From assembly GCF_023369855.1 (NCBI RefSeq), contig NZ_JAMBPP010000005.1:62001-126000 (forward strand): a DNA stretch of 64,000 nt, read 5' to 3'. This stretch comes from Actinotalea alkalitolerans. Its GTDB lineage: Bacteria; Actinomycetota; Actinomycetes; Actinomycetales; Cellulomonadaceae. Below the pieces are notes generated by a model that worked only from the letters and a program-made list of their open reading frames with translations, was not told the DNA's origin and searched no databases. Positions 1 through 7,885 of the stretch are shown here, in pieces (position 1 is the first letter of the stretch; each line of letters begins with the position of its first letter). A program made the translations under genes and the position numbers.

Positions 1-728
1 TCGACCTCGACGACGTCACCCAGCACGACCGTGACGTTGTCGGGGGCCCCGCCGCGCAGGGCGAGCTGGACGAGCTGGTCGGCGCAGGCGTCGATGTCGG
101 CGACACCCCGCATCGTCTCGGCGAGGGTGTCGAAGCTGACCACCCCGGACAGGCCGTCGGAGCAGAGCAACCAGCGGTCGCCGTCGCGCGCCTCACGGAC
201 GGACATGTCCGGGACGATCTCCATGTCGAAGTCACCCAGCACGCGTAGCAGGACCGAGCGCTGCGGGTGGTGCTCGGCCTCCTCCTGGGTGATCTTCCCC
301 GTGTTGACCAGGTGCTGGACGAAGGAGTGGTCGGTGGTGACCTGCGCCAGCTCGCCGTCACGCAGCAGGTACGCGCGGGAGTCGCCGATGTGCGCCATCG
401 CGAGCTTGTTGCCCGAGCGCAGCAGGGCAGTCACGGTGGTGCCCAGGCCGGCCAGCTCAGGGTTCTCCTCGGCCCGGTGCAGCAGCTCGTCGTGCGCCGT
501 GGTCAGCGCGTGGCCGAGCTCGTCCAGGGCGTCGTCGGGCCCGTGCGCCTCGTCGTCGAGCGGGGCGAGATGGGCCACGGCCACCGAGGACGCCACGTCG
601 CCACCCGCGTGCCCCCCCATGCCGTCGGCGACGACGAGGAGGTGGGGTCCGGCGTAGGCGGAGTCCTGGTTGTTGGACCGGACCAGGCCGACGTCGGAGC
701 GGGCGGCGTACCGCAGGGCGATCGTCAC
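1..728 (-). CDS. pstP: PP2C-type Ser/Thr phosphatase PstP (3' end beyond window)
   Basis: Reading the minus strand from a GTG at 728 gives an open frame to the window edge. It begins with the typical PstP opening (ALRYAARSDVGLVRSNNQDS). Metal-binding PP2C motifs follow: DGMGGHAGGD, HIGDSRAYLL, and CSDGLSG near residue 200. The family dephosphorylates PknA/PknB substrates and FHA proteins that control cell wall growth and division. The visible 242 residues cover the cytoplasmic catalytic domain; the usual transmembrane helix and extracellular tail would lie off the window. It follows fhaB with a 14-bp gap, which is the conserved actinobacterial order fhaA-fhaB-pstP. Family and position are near certain. 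Confidence 0.95.
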   Translation of the reverse strand, partial: MTIALRYAARSDVGLVRSNNQDSAYAGPHLLVVADGMGGHAGGDVASSVAVAHLAPLDDEAHGPDDALDELGHALTTAHDELLHRAEENPELAGLGTTVTALLRSGNKLAMAHIGDSRAYLLRDGELAQVTTDHSFVQHLVNTGKITQEEAEHHPQRSVLLRVLGDFDMEIVPDMSVREARDGDRWLLCSDGLSGVVSFDTLAETMRGVADIDACADQLVQLALRGGAPDNVTVVLGDVVEV

Positions 729-742
729 GGTCTCAGGTCCAC

Positions 743-1249
743 CTACCTCTGGAGCTCGAGGGTCGACTGGCCGACCCGGATCTGCGACCCGACCGTGACC
801 GAGGTGGGCTCCTCGACACGTTGACGACCCAGGAACGTGCCGTTCGTCGAACCAAGATCCTCCACGAACCACTGCCCGTCCTGGGGGAAGACGCGCGCAT
901 GACGGGAGGAGGAGTAGTCGTCGTCGAGCACCAGGGTGCACGAGGGGGCGCGTCCGATGAGGATCGCCGAGCTGGTCAGCGGCAGGGTCGTGCCGCGCAG
1001 AGGGCCCGCGGTGACGACCAGGCGGCGCGGGTTGGAGTCCCGACGGGGGATCGGGGTCGAGGGTGCGGGCGAGGGGGCGCGCGCGGGCGCCGACGAGCGC
1101 GCTGGGACGTTCTCGGCCCGCCGCAGCCGACGGTTGACGATCTTCGTGCCGTACAGGTCGCGCCGCAGGACACCGACGGCCGCGAGCACGAAGAACCACA
1201 GCAACGCCAGGTAGCCCAGCCGCAGCAGGGTGATCGTCAGCTCACTCAT
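743..1249 (-). CDS. fhaB: FHA domain protein FhaB (FipA-like)
   Basis: This 168-residue protein has one N-terminal transmembrane helix (about residues 8-30, LRLGYLALLWFFVLAAVGVL). A basic, proline-rich linker follows, then a C-terminal FHA domain (about 75-165) with the phosphothreonine-recognition signature GR..SC...DD..SS..HA and LGSTNGTFL. Homologues are membrane-bound adaptors phosphorylated by PknA/PknB that recruit division proteins. It lies 9 bp downstream of fhaA and 14 bp upstream of pstP, so the three are probably one transcript. Length and architecture match the family well. Confidence 0.94.
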   Translation of the reverse strand: MSELTITLLRLGYLALLWFFVLAAVGVLRRDLYGTKIVNRRLRRAENVPARSSAPARAPSPAPSTPIPRRDSNPRRLVVTAGPLRGTTLPLTSSAILIGRAPSCTLVLDDDYSSSRHARVFPQDGQWFVEDLGSTNGTFLGRQRVEEPTSVTVGSQIRVGQSTLELQR

Positions 1250-1258
1250 GCCCTGCGG

Positions 1259-1966
1259 TCACCGGTCCTCGTCGTCGTCGACGCCGGTCCAGAACAGGAT
1301 CCGGGTTCGGCCGATGGTGATCGTGTTGCCGTCCAGGAGGGTCGCGGCCGGGACCTGGTGCCCCTCGACGAAGGTCCCGTTGGTCGAGCCCAGGTCGCTG
1401 GCGATCACACCGTCGGGGGTCACCCGGATCTCGAGGTGGCGACGCGAGATGCCCGGGTCGTCGACGATGATGTCCGCCTCGCTGCCCCGACCGATCACCG
1501 TGACCGGCCCGGTCAGCAGGTACCGCTGCCCGTCGATGTCGACCAGGGGGTGGCGGGGGCTCGCGGCGGTCGACGTGGCCGGGGCCACCGCGCCACGGAC
1601 GGTCGCGCTGCGCACCAGGAACCGGCCGGTCTCGAGCTCGGAGGTCTCCTCGAACTGCACCGTCACCGGGCCGACGAACGCGTAGCGCTGGTGGGTCGCG
1701 TGCTCGGTCACGTTGGCGGCGAGCTCGTCGGCGAGGGGCTCGGCGCCCCAGCTCTCGACCTGCGCGTGATCGGCCTCGGACAGCTCGATCACGAACTCGT
1801 TGGGCACCACGGTGCGCTCGCGGCCGACGACGGCGGCCCGGTCGTCGACCTCGCGTCGTAGTGCACTCGCGAGCTCGACGGGCTTGACCTCGCTGCGGAA
1901 AGCCTTCGCGAACGCGGTGCTCACGACGCGCTCGACGCCCTTCTCGAACCGGTCGAGAACTCCCAT
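1259..1966 (-). CDS. fhaA: DUF3662 and FHA domain protein FhaA
   Basis: A 235-residue protein with an N-terminal DUF3662 domain (MGVLDRFEKGVERVVSTAF onward, about 1-120). A short linker leads to a C-terminal FHA domain (about 145-225) carrying GRGSEADI, SRRHLEI and LGSTNGTFVEG. FhaA binds phosphorylated partners such as MviN/MurJ-associated complexes and restrains peptidoglycan synthesis. It is the first gene of the fhaA-fhaB-pstP set and is divergent from tRNA-Leu, as in mycobacteria. The linker is short compared with mycobacterial FhaA (over 500 residues), which is usual in Micrococcales. Confidence 0.94.
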   Translation of the reverse strand: MGVLDRFEKGVERVVSTAFAKAFRSEVKPVELASALRREVDDRAAVVGRERTVVPNEFVIELSEADHAQVESWGAEPLADELAANVTEHATHQRYAFVGPVTVQFEETSELETGRFLVRSATVRGAVAPATSTAASPRHPLVDIDGQRYLLTGPVTVIGRGSEADIIVDDPGISRRHLEIRVTPDGVIASDLGSTNGTFVEGHQVPAATLLDGNTITIGRTRILFWTGVDDDEDR

Positions 1967-2248
1967 GCCACCTCCTCCCGTCGGTCGCGGCGGGACTGCC
2001 CGCTGACGGCATCGTTGCTGGTGGATCCCCTCCCGTCCCGACGCGCGGGTGGGATCGGCCCCCCGAGGTCCGGACTGATCGTATCCGCCACGGGGCGCCG
2101 CGGCGGTCCAGCACGGTCACCCGCGTGCGTCGGGATCTGGACGGGTGCGCTGGTGGGAGGCTGGGGAAGGCGCACCACCACCACCCTCGCGCTCGCCTCG
2201 CTGAGCGTCGCAGGGTGACCGCCGCGTCGTGCTAATCTTCTGCGGCGC

Positions 2249-2331
2249 GCGCGAGTGGCGGAATGGCAGACGCGCTGGCTTCAGGTGCCAGTGTCCGAAA
2301 GGGCGTGGGGGTTCAAGTCCCCCCTCGCGCA
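2249..2331 (+). tRNA. tRNA-Leu (anticodon CAG)
   Basis: A type II (long variable arm) cloverleaf. The acceptor stem pairs GCGCGAG (2249-2255) with CTCGCGC (2324-2330) before the discriminator A at 2331. The anticodon stem CTGGC/GCCAG encloses the loop TTCAGGT, so the anticodon is CAG, reading the leucine codon CUG that dominates high-GC genomes. The T arm carries GGTTCAAGTCC. CCA is not encoded. Its place upstream of fhaA is conserved in actinobacteria. Confidence 0.97.
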
Positions 2332-2369
2332 CAGTGGCTTCTTGGGATGATCAAGGAGCCGTAGCTTGG

Positions 2370-2407
2370 ACAACCCCCGGTCGGACCTCGGTCCGGCCGG
2401 GGGTTGT
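2370..2407 (+). terminator. Strong intrinsic terminator after tRNA-Leu
   Basis: A perfect 17-bp hairpin (2370-2386 with 2391-2407) with a CTCG loop and an ACAACCCCCGG / CCGGGGGTTGT base, followed by a short T-rich stretch (TTGTCTTGT). It ends the tRNA transcript and shields the following gene. Confidence 0.88.
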
Positions 2408-2537
2408 CTTGTCCGTGGGTGTACCCCGCCGGTGACGCCACCCCTCGCACCGGGGATGAGACCGATCGGACGCAGAACGGGCTGACGGCGGCGCTGCGCA
2501 GTGGCAGCATCGAGAGTGCCGCCTGAGGAGGGACGCG

Positions 2538-3200
2538 ATGCAGACCCAGCCCGCGCACGACGCCGCGTCTGCCCGGTACGCCGCGCGTCTCGAGATCGAC
2601 TACCCCGAACGCCTCGACCGGCTCACCACGTTCTTCCGGCTCCTGTGGGTCATCCCCATCGCGATCGTCCTGGGCCTGCTGACGTCCGGGGGAGACCAGG
2701 TGCAGTACACCGAGGCCGGCGAGCGCGTCCGGGACAGCGGCGGCGGCATCCTGACCGGGCTGGCGGTCGCGACAGCGCTCATGATCGTCTTCCGTGTGCG
2801 CTACCCGCGGTGGTGGTTCGACTTCGCGCGTGAGCTCACGCGCTTCGGCGCGCGCGTCGGCGCGTACGTCGCCCTCCTGACGGACCACTACCCGTCGACC
2901 GTCGAGGAGCAGTCCGTCCACCTGGACATCGACTACCCGGACGTGGAGAGGGACCTCAACCGCTGGTTGCCGCTCGTCAAGTGGATCCTGGCGATCCCGC
3001 ACTACCTGGTGCTCGTCGTGCTCTGGCTCGCCGCGCTGGTCTCGGTCGTGATCGCCTGGTTCGCCATCCTGGTCACCGGCCGCTACCCGCGGGGCCTGTT
3101 CGACTTCCTCGTGGGTGTGGGTCGCTGGGGGCTGCGCGTCAACGCGTACGCGTTCCTGCTGGTCACCGACCGCTACCCGCCCTTCAGCCTCCGCCCGTAG
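2538..3200 (+). CDS. DUF4389 domain membrane protein
   Basis: A 220-residue integral membrane protein with two related halves. Each half has a DYPERLDR/DYPDVERDLNRW-type motif, then transmembrane helices (about 32-50 and 75-90; 145-180), then a YPRWWFDF/YPRGLFDF motif and a (D/T)HYPS/DRYPPF end. This internal repeat is the DUF4389 signature. No function is established for the family. The start at 2538 is supported by GAGGAGGG about 7 bases upstream. It is a single gene between the tRNA terminator and the sulfur operon. Confidence 0.85.
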   Translation: MQTQPAHDAASARYAARLEIDYPERLDRLTTFFRLLWVIPIAIVLGLLTSGGDQVQYTEAGERVRDSGGGILTGLAVATALMIVFRVRYPRWWFDFARELTRFGARVGAYVALLTDHYPSTVEEQSVHLDIDYPDVERDLNRWLPLVKWILAIPHYLVLVVLWLAALVSVVIAWFAILVTGRYPRGLFDFLVGVGRWGLRVNAYAFLLVTDRYPPFSLRP

Positions 3201-3412
3201 GCGGGTCGGCCCGGTGAACCGACCACCGCACCGCTGGGCACGGTCGACGTCGGCCATGGCTGCGTCGACGTGCATGCCGCAGCCGGATCAGGTGGTCCTG
3301 CTGCAGCGGGAGCAACGGGCGGGACTGCACAGGAGTCTCCGTCTCCGTCGGCGCGGCCGCTGCTCGAGCCGCGGGAATGCGTCTGTCGAACCGGCTGTTG
3401 TAGGCTCGGTAG

Positions 3413-3428
3413 ATACCCCTGGGGGTAT
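3413..3428. promoter_or_regulatory. CsoR/CstR-like operator
   Basis: A near-perfect 16-bp palindrome, ATACCCCTGGGGGTAT, with its only mismatch at the centre. It is built on the TACCC...GGGTA core recognised by CsoR-family repressors. It lies 17 bp upstream of the rhodanese start codon and just before its ribosome binding site GAAGGAGGG. The genes behind it handle persulfide sulfur, which suggests a sulfide/persulfide-sensing CstR-type regulator. The regulator gene is not in the window, so the identity is inferred. Confidence 0.72.
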
Positions 3429-3445
3429 ATGTCGAAGGAGGGTCC

Positions 3446-3769
3446 ATGACCGAGGTCTCGATCGATCAGCTGCGTGCCGCTCGTGCCGACGGCGCCGTCG
3501 TCGTCGACGTCCGGGAGCCGGGGGAGTACGTGCAGGGCCACGTGCCTGGTGCGCGACTGATCCCGCTCAGCCAGATCCCCGCGAGCGCGCACGAGCTGCC
3601 CTCGGTCGAACCCGTGTACGTGATCTGCGCGAGCGGAAACCGCAGCCTGCGCGCGAGCGAGCTCCTCGGACGGGCGGGGATCAACGCCCGCTCGGTCCGG
3701 GGCGGGACCCGTGGCTGGGTCGACGCCGGACAACCGGTCGTCACCGGCCCCCGTGCCGACCAGTCCTGA
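3446..3769 (+). CDS. Single-domain rhodanese sulfurtransferase
   Basis: A 107-residue rhodanese domain. It has the N-terminal DVREPGEYVQGHVPGA motif and the active-site loop CASGNRS, whose cysteine (about residue 64) would carry the persulfide. It ends with GGTRGWVDAGQPV, as cytosolic GlpE/PspE-like enzymes do. A good ribosome binding site (AAGGAGGG) precedes ATG 3446. It is the first gene of a three-gene set with the persulfide dioxygenase and TauE exporter behind a CstR-like operator, so its likely job is shuttling sulfane sulfur in sulfide detoxification. Confidence 0.93.
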   Translation: MTEVSIDQLRAARADGAVVVDVREPGEYVQGHVPGARLIPLSQIPASAHELPSVEPVYVICASGNRSLRASELLGRAGINARSVRGGTRGWVDAGQPVVTGPRADQS

Positions 3770-3841
3770 GCTGAACCGAACCAGACCCCGACACCCGATC
3801 CTGCCGCGACCCCGCACCGCGGCCCTCCGGAAGGACCACTG

Positions 3842-5221
3842 ATGACCATCACGATCGTCTCCATCGAGACCCCTTCACTCGGCGACCGCAGCTACCTGGC
3901 TCACGACGGGAAGGTGGCCTTCGTCGTCGACCCCCAGCGGGACGTCGACCGCGTGCTCGACGCGGCCGCGCAGGCCGGGGTCCGGATCGCCCACGTCTTC
4001 GAGACCCACATCCACAACGACTACGTCACCGGGGGCTTCGCGCTCGCGCAGCAGACCGGGGCCGGGTACCACGTCAACGCCGACGACGACGTCTCCTTCG
4101 CGCGCAGCGGGATCCACGACGGTGACGTGGTCGACGTCAGCCCCACGATGCGGGTGCGGGCGATGCACACCCCGGGCCACACGTTCACGCACCTGTCCTA
4201 CGTGCTCGAGGGTGAGGAGCCGGTGGTCTTCTCGGGCGGCTCCCTGCTCTTCGGGTCGACCGGTCGCCCGGACCTGCTCGGGGCGGTCCACACGCACGAG
4301 CTGGCTCGCCACCAGTACAGCTCGGCGCGCCGGCTCGCCACCGAGCTGAGCGACGAGACGAGGGTCATGCCGACGCACGGGTTCGGCAGCTTCTGTGCCG
4401 CGACGTCCACCGGCGAGGGCACCACCGCCTCGACCATCGGCCGTGAGCGCGCCACCAACCCGGTGATGAGCCAGGACGAGGAGGACTTCGTCGCGGACAC
4501 GCTCGCGGGCCTCGACGCCTATCCGGCGTACTACGTGCACATGGGCCCGGCGAACTCGGGGGGACCCGACGCCGCCGACCTCTCCGAGCCCGAGCGGGCC
4601 GACAAGGAGCAGATCCGTCGTCGCCTCGAGGACGGGGAGTGGCTCGTCGACCTGCGCAACCGCACCGCCTTCGCCGCAGGCCACGTACCCGGCACCTTCA
4701 ACTTCGGCCTCGACGGCCAGTTCGTCACCTACCTCGGGTGGCTCATCCCGTGGGGGACACCCGTGACCCTGCTGGGCCAGACCCCCGAGCAGGTGGCCGA
4801 GGCCCAGCGCGACCTGGCCCGCATCGGCATCGACCGGCCGGCCGCTGCCGCGACGGGAGGCCCGCAGGAGTGGACCGACCAGCCGCTCGGGACGCAGACC
4901 ACGGCGACCTTCGCCGACCTCGCACAGGTGCGCCACCATCGGGCCGTGACGGTCCTGGACGTCCGGCGGGTGAGCGAGTGGCGCGAGAGCCACCTCGAGG
5001 GCGCCGTGCACATCCCGATCCACGAGATCGTCACGCGCATGGACGAGGTCCCCGAGAGCGAGGTGTGGGTCCACTGCGCGAGCGGCTACCGGGCGTCCAT
5101 CGTCGCTTCGCTGGTGGCTGCGACCGGTCGCCGTGTGGTCGCGGTCGACGACAGCTTCGCCGACTCCGCCGCGCGGGCGGGCCTTCCTGTCGTGACGGAC
5201 CAGGAACCCGCCTCCGCGTGA
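3842..5221 (+). CDS. Persulfide dioxygenase-rhodanese (MBL fold plus two rhodanese domains)
   Basis: A 459-residue protein with an N-terminal metallo-beta-lactamase domain of the ETHE1 type (about 1-240). The motif ETHIHNDYVTGG corresponds to the HxHxDH-like metal site, with HTPGHT and FSGGSLLFGSTGRPDL following. Two rhodanese domains come next: one around residues 265-350 without a clear active-site cysteine, and one around 365-455 with the active loop CASGYRAS. This architecture (Blh/CstB type) oxidises persulfide to sulfite and can transfer sulfur. It lies 72 bp after the single rhodanese, and its stop overlaps the GTG of the exporter gene. Confidence 0.93.
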   Translation: MTITIVSIETPSLGDRSYLAHDGKVAFVVDPQRDVDRVLDAAAQAGVRIAHVFETHIHNDYVTGGFALAQQTGAGYHVNADDDVSFARSGIHDGDVVDVSPTMRVRAMHTPGHTFTHLSYVLEGEEPVVFSGGSLLFGSTGRPDLLGAVHTHELARHQYSSARRLATELSDETRVMPTHGFGSFCAATSTGEGTTASTIGRERATNPVMSQDEEDFVADTLAGLDAYPAYYVHMGPANSGGPDAADLSEPERADKEQIRRRLEDGEWLVDLRNRTAFAAGHVPGTFNFGLDGQFVTYLGWLIPWGTPVTLLGQTPEQVAEAQRDLARIGIDRPAAAATGGPQEWTDQPLGTQTTATFADLAQVRHHRAVTVLDVRRVSEWRESHLEGAVHIPIHEIVTRMDEVPESEVWVHCASGYRASIVASLVAATGRRVVAVDDSFADSAARAGLPVVTDQEPASA

Positions 5222-6048
5222 ACCCGGCGGAGATCGCCCTGGCCGTCCCGCTGGGGATCGTGATCGGCATCACCGTCGGCGCCCTCGGCGGTGGCGGGTC
5301 GATCCTCACCGTCCCCACGCTGGTCTACCTGCTGGGGCAGAACCCCCGGGTCGCCACGACGGCGTCGCTCGTCATCGTGGGTGTCACCACGCTGATCGGG
5401 ATGGTGCCGCACCTGCGGGCCGGCCGGGTACGGCTAGGGCAGGGGGTCGTGTTCGGCGTCCTCGGGGTCGGTGGCGCCTACCTCGGGTCCCTGCTCTCGG
5501 CGACGGTCGACCCGGACGTCCTGCTCGTGGCGTTCGCCGGTCTCATGTTCGTCGTGGCAGGGGTGATGACCCATCGCCGGCGGTCCGCCGCCCGTGCGCT
5601 CGCGGCCGGGCGCGAGCAGCCGGTGGAGCGGACCGAACCGATGCTCAGCCTCCGTCCGTTCCGGTTCGACCGGGGCGGGGTCGGCCTCCTCGTCCTCGCC
5701 GCGACCGGCGTGGGTGTGCTCACCGGGTTCTTCGGGGTGGGCGGCGGCTTCGCCGCGGTCCCGGCGCTGGTGCTCGTGCTGCGGCTGCCGATGCGCGTCG
5801 CGGTCGGGACGTCCCTGGTGGTCATCGCGATCAACAGCGCGAGCGCCCTGGTCTTCCGGATGAGCCAGGACGTCGTGCTGGACTGGGCGCTGGTCGGCGT
5901 CTTCACCGCCGCTGCCGTCGCCGGCAGCTTCGTCGGAGCTCGCATCACCTCCCGCGTGAGCCCCGCGCGTCTCAACCTCGCGTTCACCGTCCTTCTCGTG
6001 GTGGTCGCCCTCTACACCGCCGTGAGCAGCGTCTCCCAGCTCGTGTGA
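5218..6048 (+). CDS. Sulfite exporter TauE/SafE family protein
   Basis: A 276-residue membrane protein with about eight transmembrane segments and two repeated glycine-rich stretches (GALGGGGSILTVPTLVYLLG near the start, TGFFGVGGGFAAVPALVLV near residue 165). These repeats are diagnostic of TauE/SafE permeases. I place the start at GTG 5218, which overlaps the preceding stop codon (GTGA), rather than further upstream in the same frame. Exporting sulfite or a related sulfur anion fits the dioxygenase before it, which makes sulfite. Confidence 0.9.
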   Translation: MNPAEIALAVPLGIVIGITVGALGGGGSILTVPTLVYLLGQNPRVATTASLVIVGVTTLIGMVPHLRAGRVRLGQGVVFGVLGVGGAYLGSLLSATVDPDVLLVAFAGLMFVVAGVMTHRRRSAARALAAGREQPVERTEPMLSLRPFRFDRGGVGLLVLAATGVGVLTGFFGVGGGFAAVPALVLVLRLPMRVAVGTSLVVIAINSASALVFRMSQDVVLDWALVGVFTAAAVAGSFVGARITSRVSPARLNLAFTVLLVVVALYTAVSSVSQLV

Positions 6049-6088
6049 GCGCAGAGGCGGTCGCTCGTCAGCGGGCGAGCCGGGACGT

Positions 6089-6643
6089 TCAGCCGGTCCG
6101 TGCCGCCTCGGCCGCGAGTGCCGACCGTCGGTCGAGCTCGGTGCTCACGGCCCCCACCAGCACGCCACCGAGTCCGGCGACGATCCCGATCCGGGTGTGG
6201 GCGGCGCGTACGCCGCGATCCCGCCGGCGTTCGCCGAGCCCGTAGATCGCCCGCTCGATCGCGATGGTCCCGGCGACCGATCCGACGACGAAGGCCGCGA
6301 CCCCGGAGGCGAGGGCGACGCTGCGGCCAGGTGATCCGGCGCTGTCGATCGCGAGGTCGAGCTCCGCGGCGTCCAGCACCGGCGGGGTGCTGGTGAGGTC
6401 GGCGACGGCCCGGAGGGTGTCGGAACCCCCGGGGGTGGCGGCACGGTCGTGCGGCTCCTCGTCGGAGGTCGAGGGGCGGGTCGCGGCGGCGTAGGCGCCG
6501 TAGCCCACGACCATCGCGGACTTGAGCACCCCGCGCAGCCCGCGCGACCGGACGACGTCGGGCATCGCGTACCAGAGCAGGCTGAAGCTGCCCAGGAGGA
6601 CGCCTTCGACGGCCACGGTCCGCTTGGTGGGGGTGAAGCCCAT
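6089..6643 (-). CDS. Hypothetical membrane protein
   Basis: A 184-residue protein with about three hydrophobic segments (around 15-28, 105-125 and 150-168) and an acidic/polar middle section. I do not recognise a family. The start at 6643 has a strong ribosome binding site (GAGGAGG). It is convergent with the TauE gene and divergent from the FAD oxidoreductase. Coding bias and the good start support a real gene; no function can be assigned. Confidence 0.7.
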   Translation of the reverse strand: MGFTPTKRTVAVEGVLLGSFSLLWYAMPDVVRSRGLRGVLKSAMVVGYGAYAAATRPSTSDEEPHDRAATPGGSDTLRAVADLTSTPPVLDAAELDLAIDSAGSPGRSVALASGVAAFVVGSVAGTIAIERAIYGLGERRRDRGVRAAHTRIGIVAGLGGVLVGAVSTELDRRSALAAEAARTG

Positions 6644-6750
6644 CAGTCCTCCTCGGGTCGGTTGCCTTCCCTGCGGGAACGGCCAGGGCGGGGCAGGAGT
6701 TCCTGGGCGCCCGGGGTGCCCACCGCGCGCAGCCGTGATGGGGTGGGCGG

Positions 6751-7839
6751 ATGGCTCACATCGCCGTCGTCGGAGCGGGCATCGTCGGCCTCGCCACGGC
6801 GTTCGCGCTGCGGCGGCATGGCACCCAGGTCACGGTCCTGGAGCAGGGGCCGCCCGGGGGCGGGCAGTCGGCGGGGCAGTCGCGCATCTTCCGGCACGCG
6901 CACGCCGACCCGCGGCTCGTCGAGCAGGTGGTGCGGAGCCGGGAGCTGTGGCGCGAGTGGGAGGACGAGCTCGGGGTCGAGCTCGTGGCGCGTGATGGTG
7001 CGGTGGCCATCGGGGACGGCGTGCCGGCGAAGGCCAAGGCCCTCGAACGGTTCCCCGACGCTCCCGTGAGGCTCCTCGAACCCGCGGAGCTGAGCGAGCG
7101 GATGCCCGTCCTGGCCGGGTACGACGGGCCCGCGATGCTGGACGTCCGCGGTGGGGCGATCCGGACGACCGCTGCCGTCGGTGCGCTGAGCGAACGCCTC
7201 ACCAGCTCGCTGACCACCGACCACGTGCTGTCCGTCCGACGGCGCGACGACGGCGCGGTGGAGGTGCGCACCGGCACGGGCTCGCGGGTCTACGACCACG
7301 TGGTGCTGTGCGCCGGGCGCGGCACGGCCGGGCTGGTGCGGGCCGCGGGCCTGGACGTGCCCGTCCAGCTCAGGGCCCACGTCCGCCTGGGGTTCGAGGT
7401 GGCCGACCCGCGCGGCCCCCTGCCGACCTTCCAGGACGGCAGCGGCGCGTTCGGGGAGACCGGCGTGTACGCCTCTCCGTACCCCGACCCGCGCTGCTAC
7501 GCCGTCGGGCTCAGCGACTCGACCCCCGCGCACGCCGACGGCGGTGTCGTCGACCCGGGCGCGATCGCGGACCTCGCGGACCGCACCGTGGCCTACGTCC
7601 TCCGGGCCCTGCCTGGTCTGCGCCCCGAGCCGGTCGACCACGTGCACTGCTGGGTGACACGCCTGCCCTGGGGGGAGGACGGCGTCGGCATCTGGTCCGC
7701 CGACGGTGTGACGGCCGTGTCGGGGCACAACCTGTTCAAGCAGGCACCCGTGCTCGGCGAGGCGCTCGCCGCGACGGCGGTCACCGGGCAGGTCCCCGCG
7801 GGGTGGGACCACGCCGCACGCCTGGGACGCGAGGGGTGA
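6751..7839 (+). CDS. FAD-dependent oxidoreductase (DAO family)
   Basis: A 362-residue flavoenzyme with an N-terminal dinucleotide-binding motif (VVGAGIVGLATAFALRRHG) and the DAO-family pattern GQSAGQSRIFRHAHADPRL. That pattern resembles monomeric sarcosine/N-methyltryptophan oxidases, where the residues near SR.FR shape the active site. The C-terminal part (HCWVTRLPWGEDGVGIW, SGHNLFKQAPVLGEALA) is the usual FAD-contacting end. The substrate is probably a secondary or N-methylated amine but cannot be fixed from sequence. No neighbouring gene suggests a pathway. Confidence 0.87.
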   Translation: MAHIAVVGAGIVGLATAFALRRHGTQVTVLEQGPPGGGQSAGQSRIFRHAHADPRLVEQVVRSRELWREWEDELGVELVARDGAVAIGDGVPAKAKALERFPDAPVRLLEPAELSERMPVLAGYDGPAMLDVRGGAIRTTAAVGALSERLTSSLTTDHVLSVRRRDDGAVEVRTGTGSRVYDHVVLCAGRGTAGLVRAAGLDVPVQLRAHVRLGFEVADPRGPLPTFQDGSGAFGETGVYASPYPDPRCYAVGLSDSTPAHADGGVVDPGAIADLADRTVAYVLRALPGLRPEPVDHVHCWVTRLPWGEDGVGIWSADGVTAVSGHNLFKQAPVLGEALAATAVTGQVPAGWDHAARLGREG

Positions 7840-7885
7840 GCGGGACGGGCGTGCGCAGGACGGGCCGCGCAGGACGGGCCGGTGA

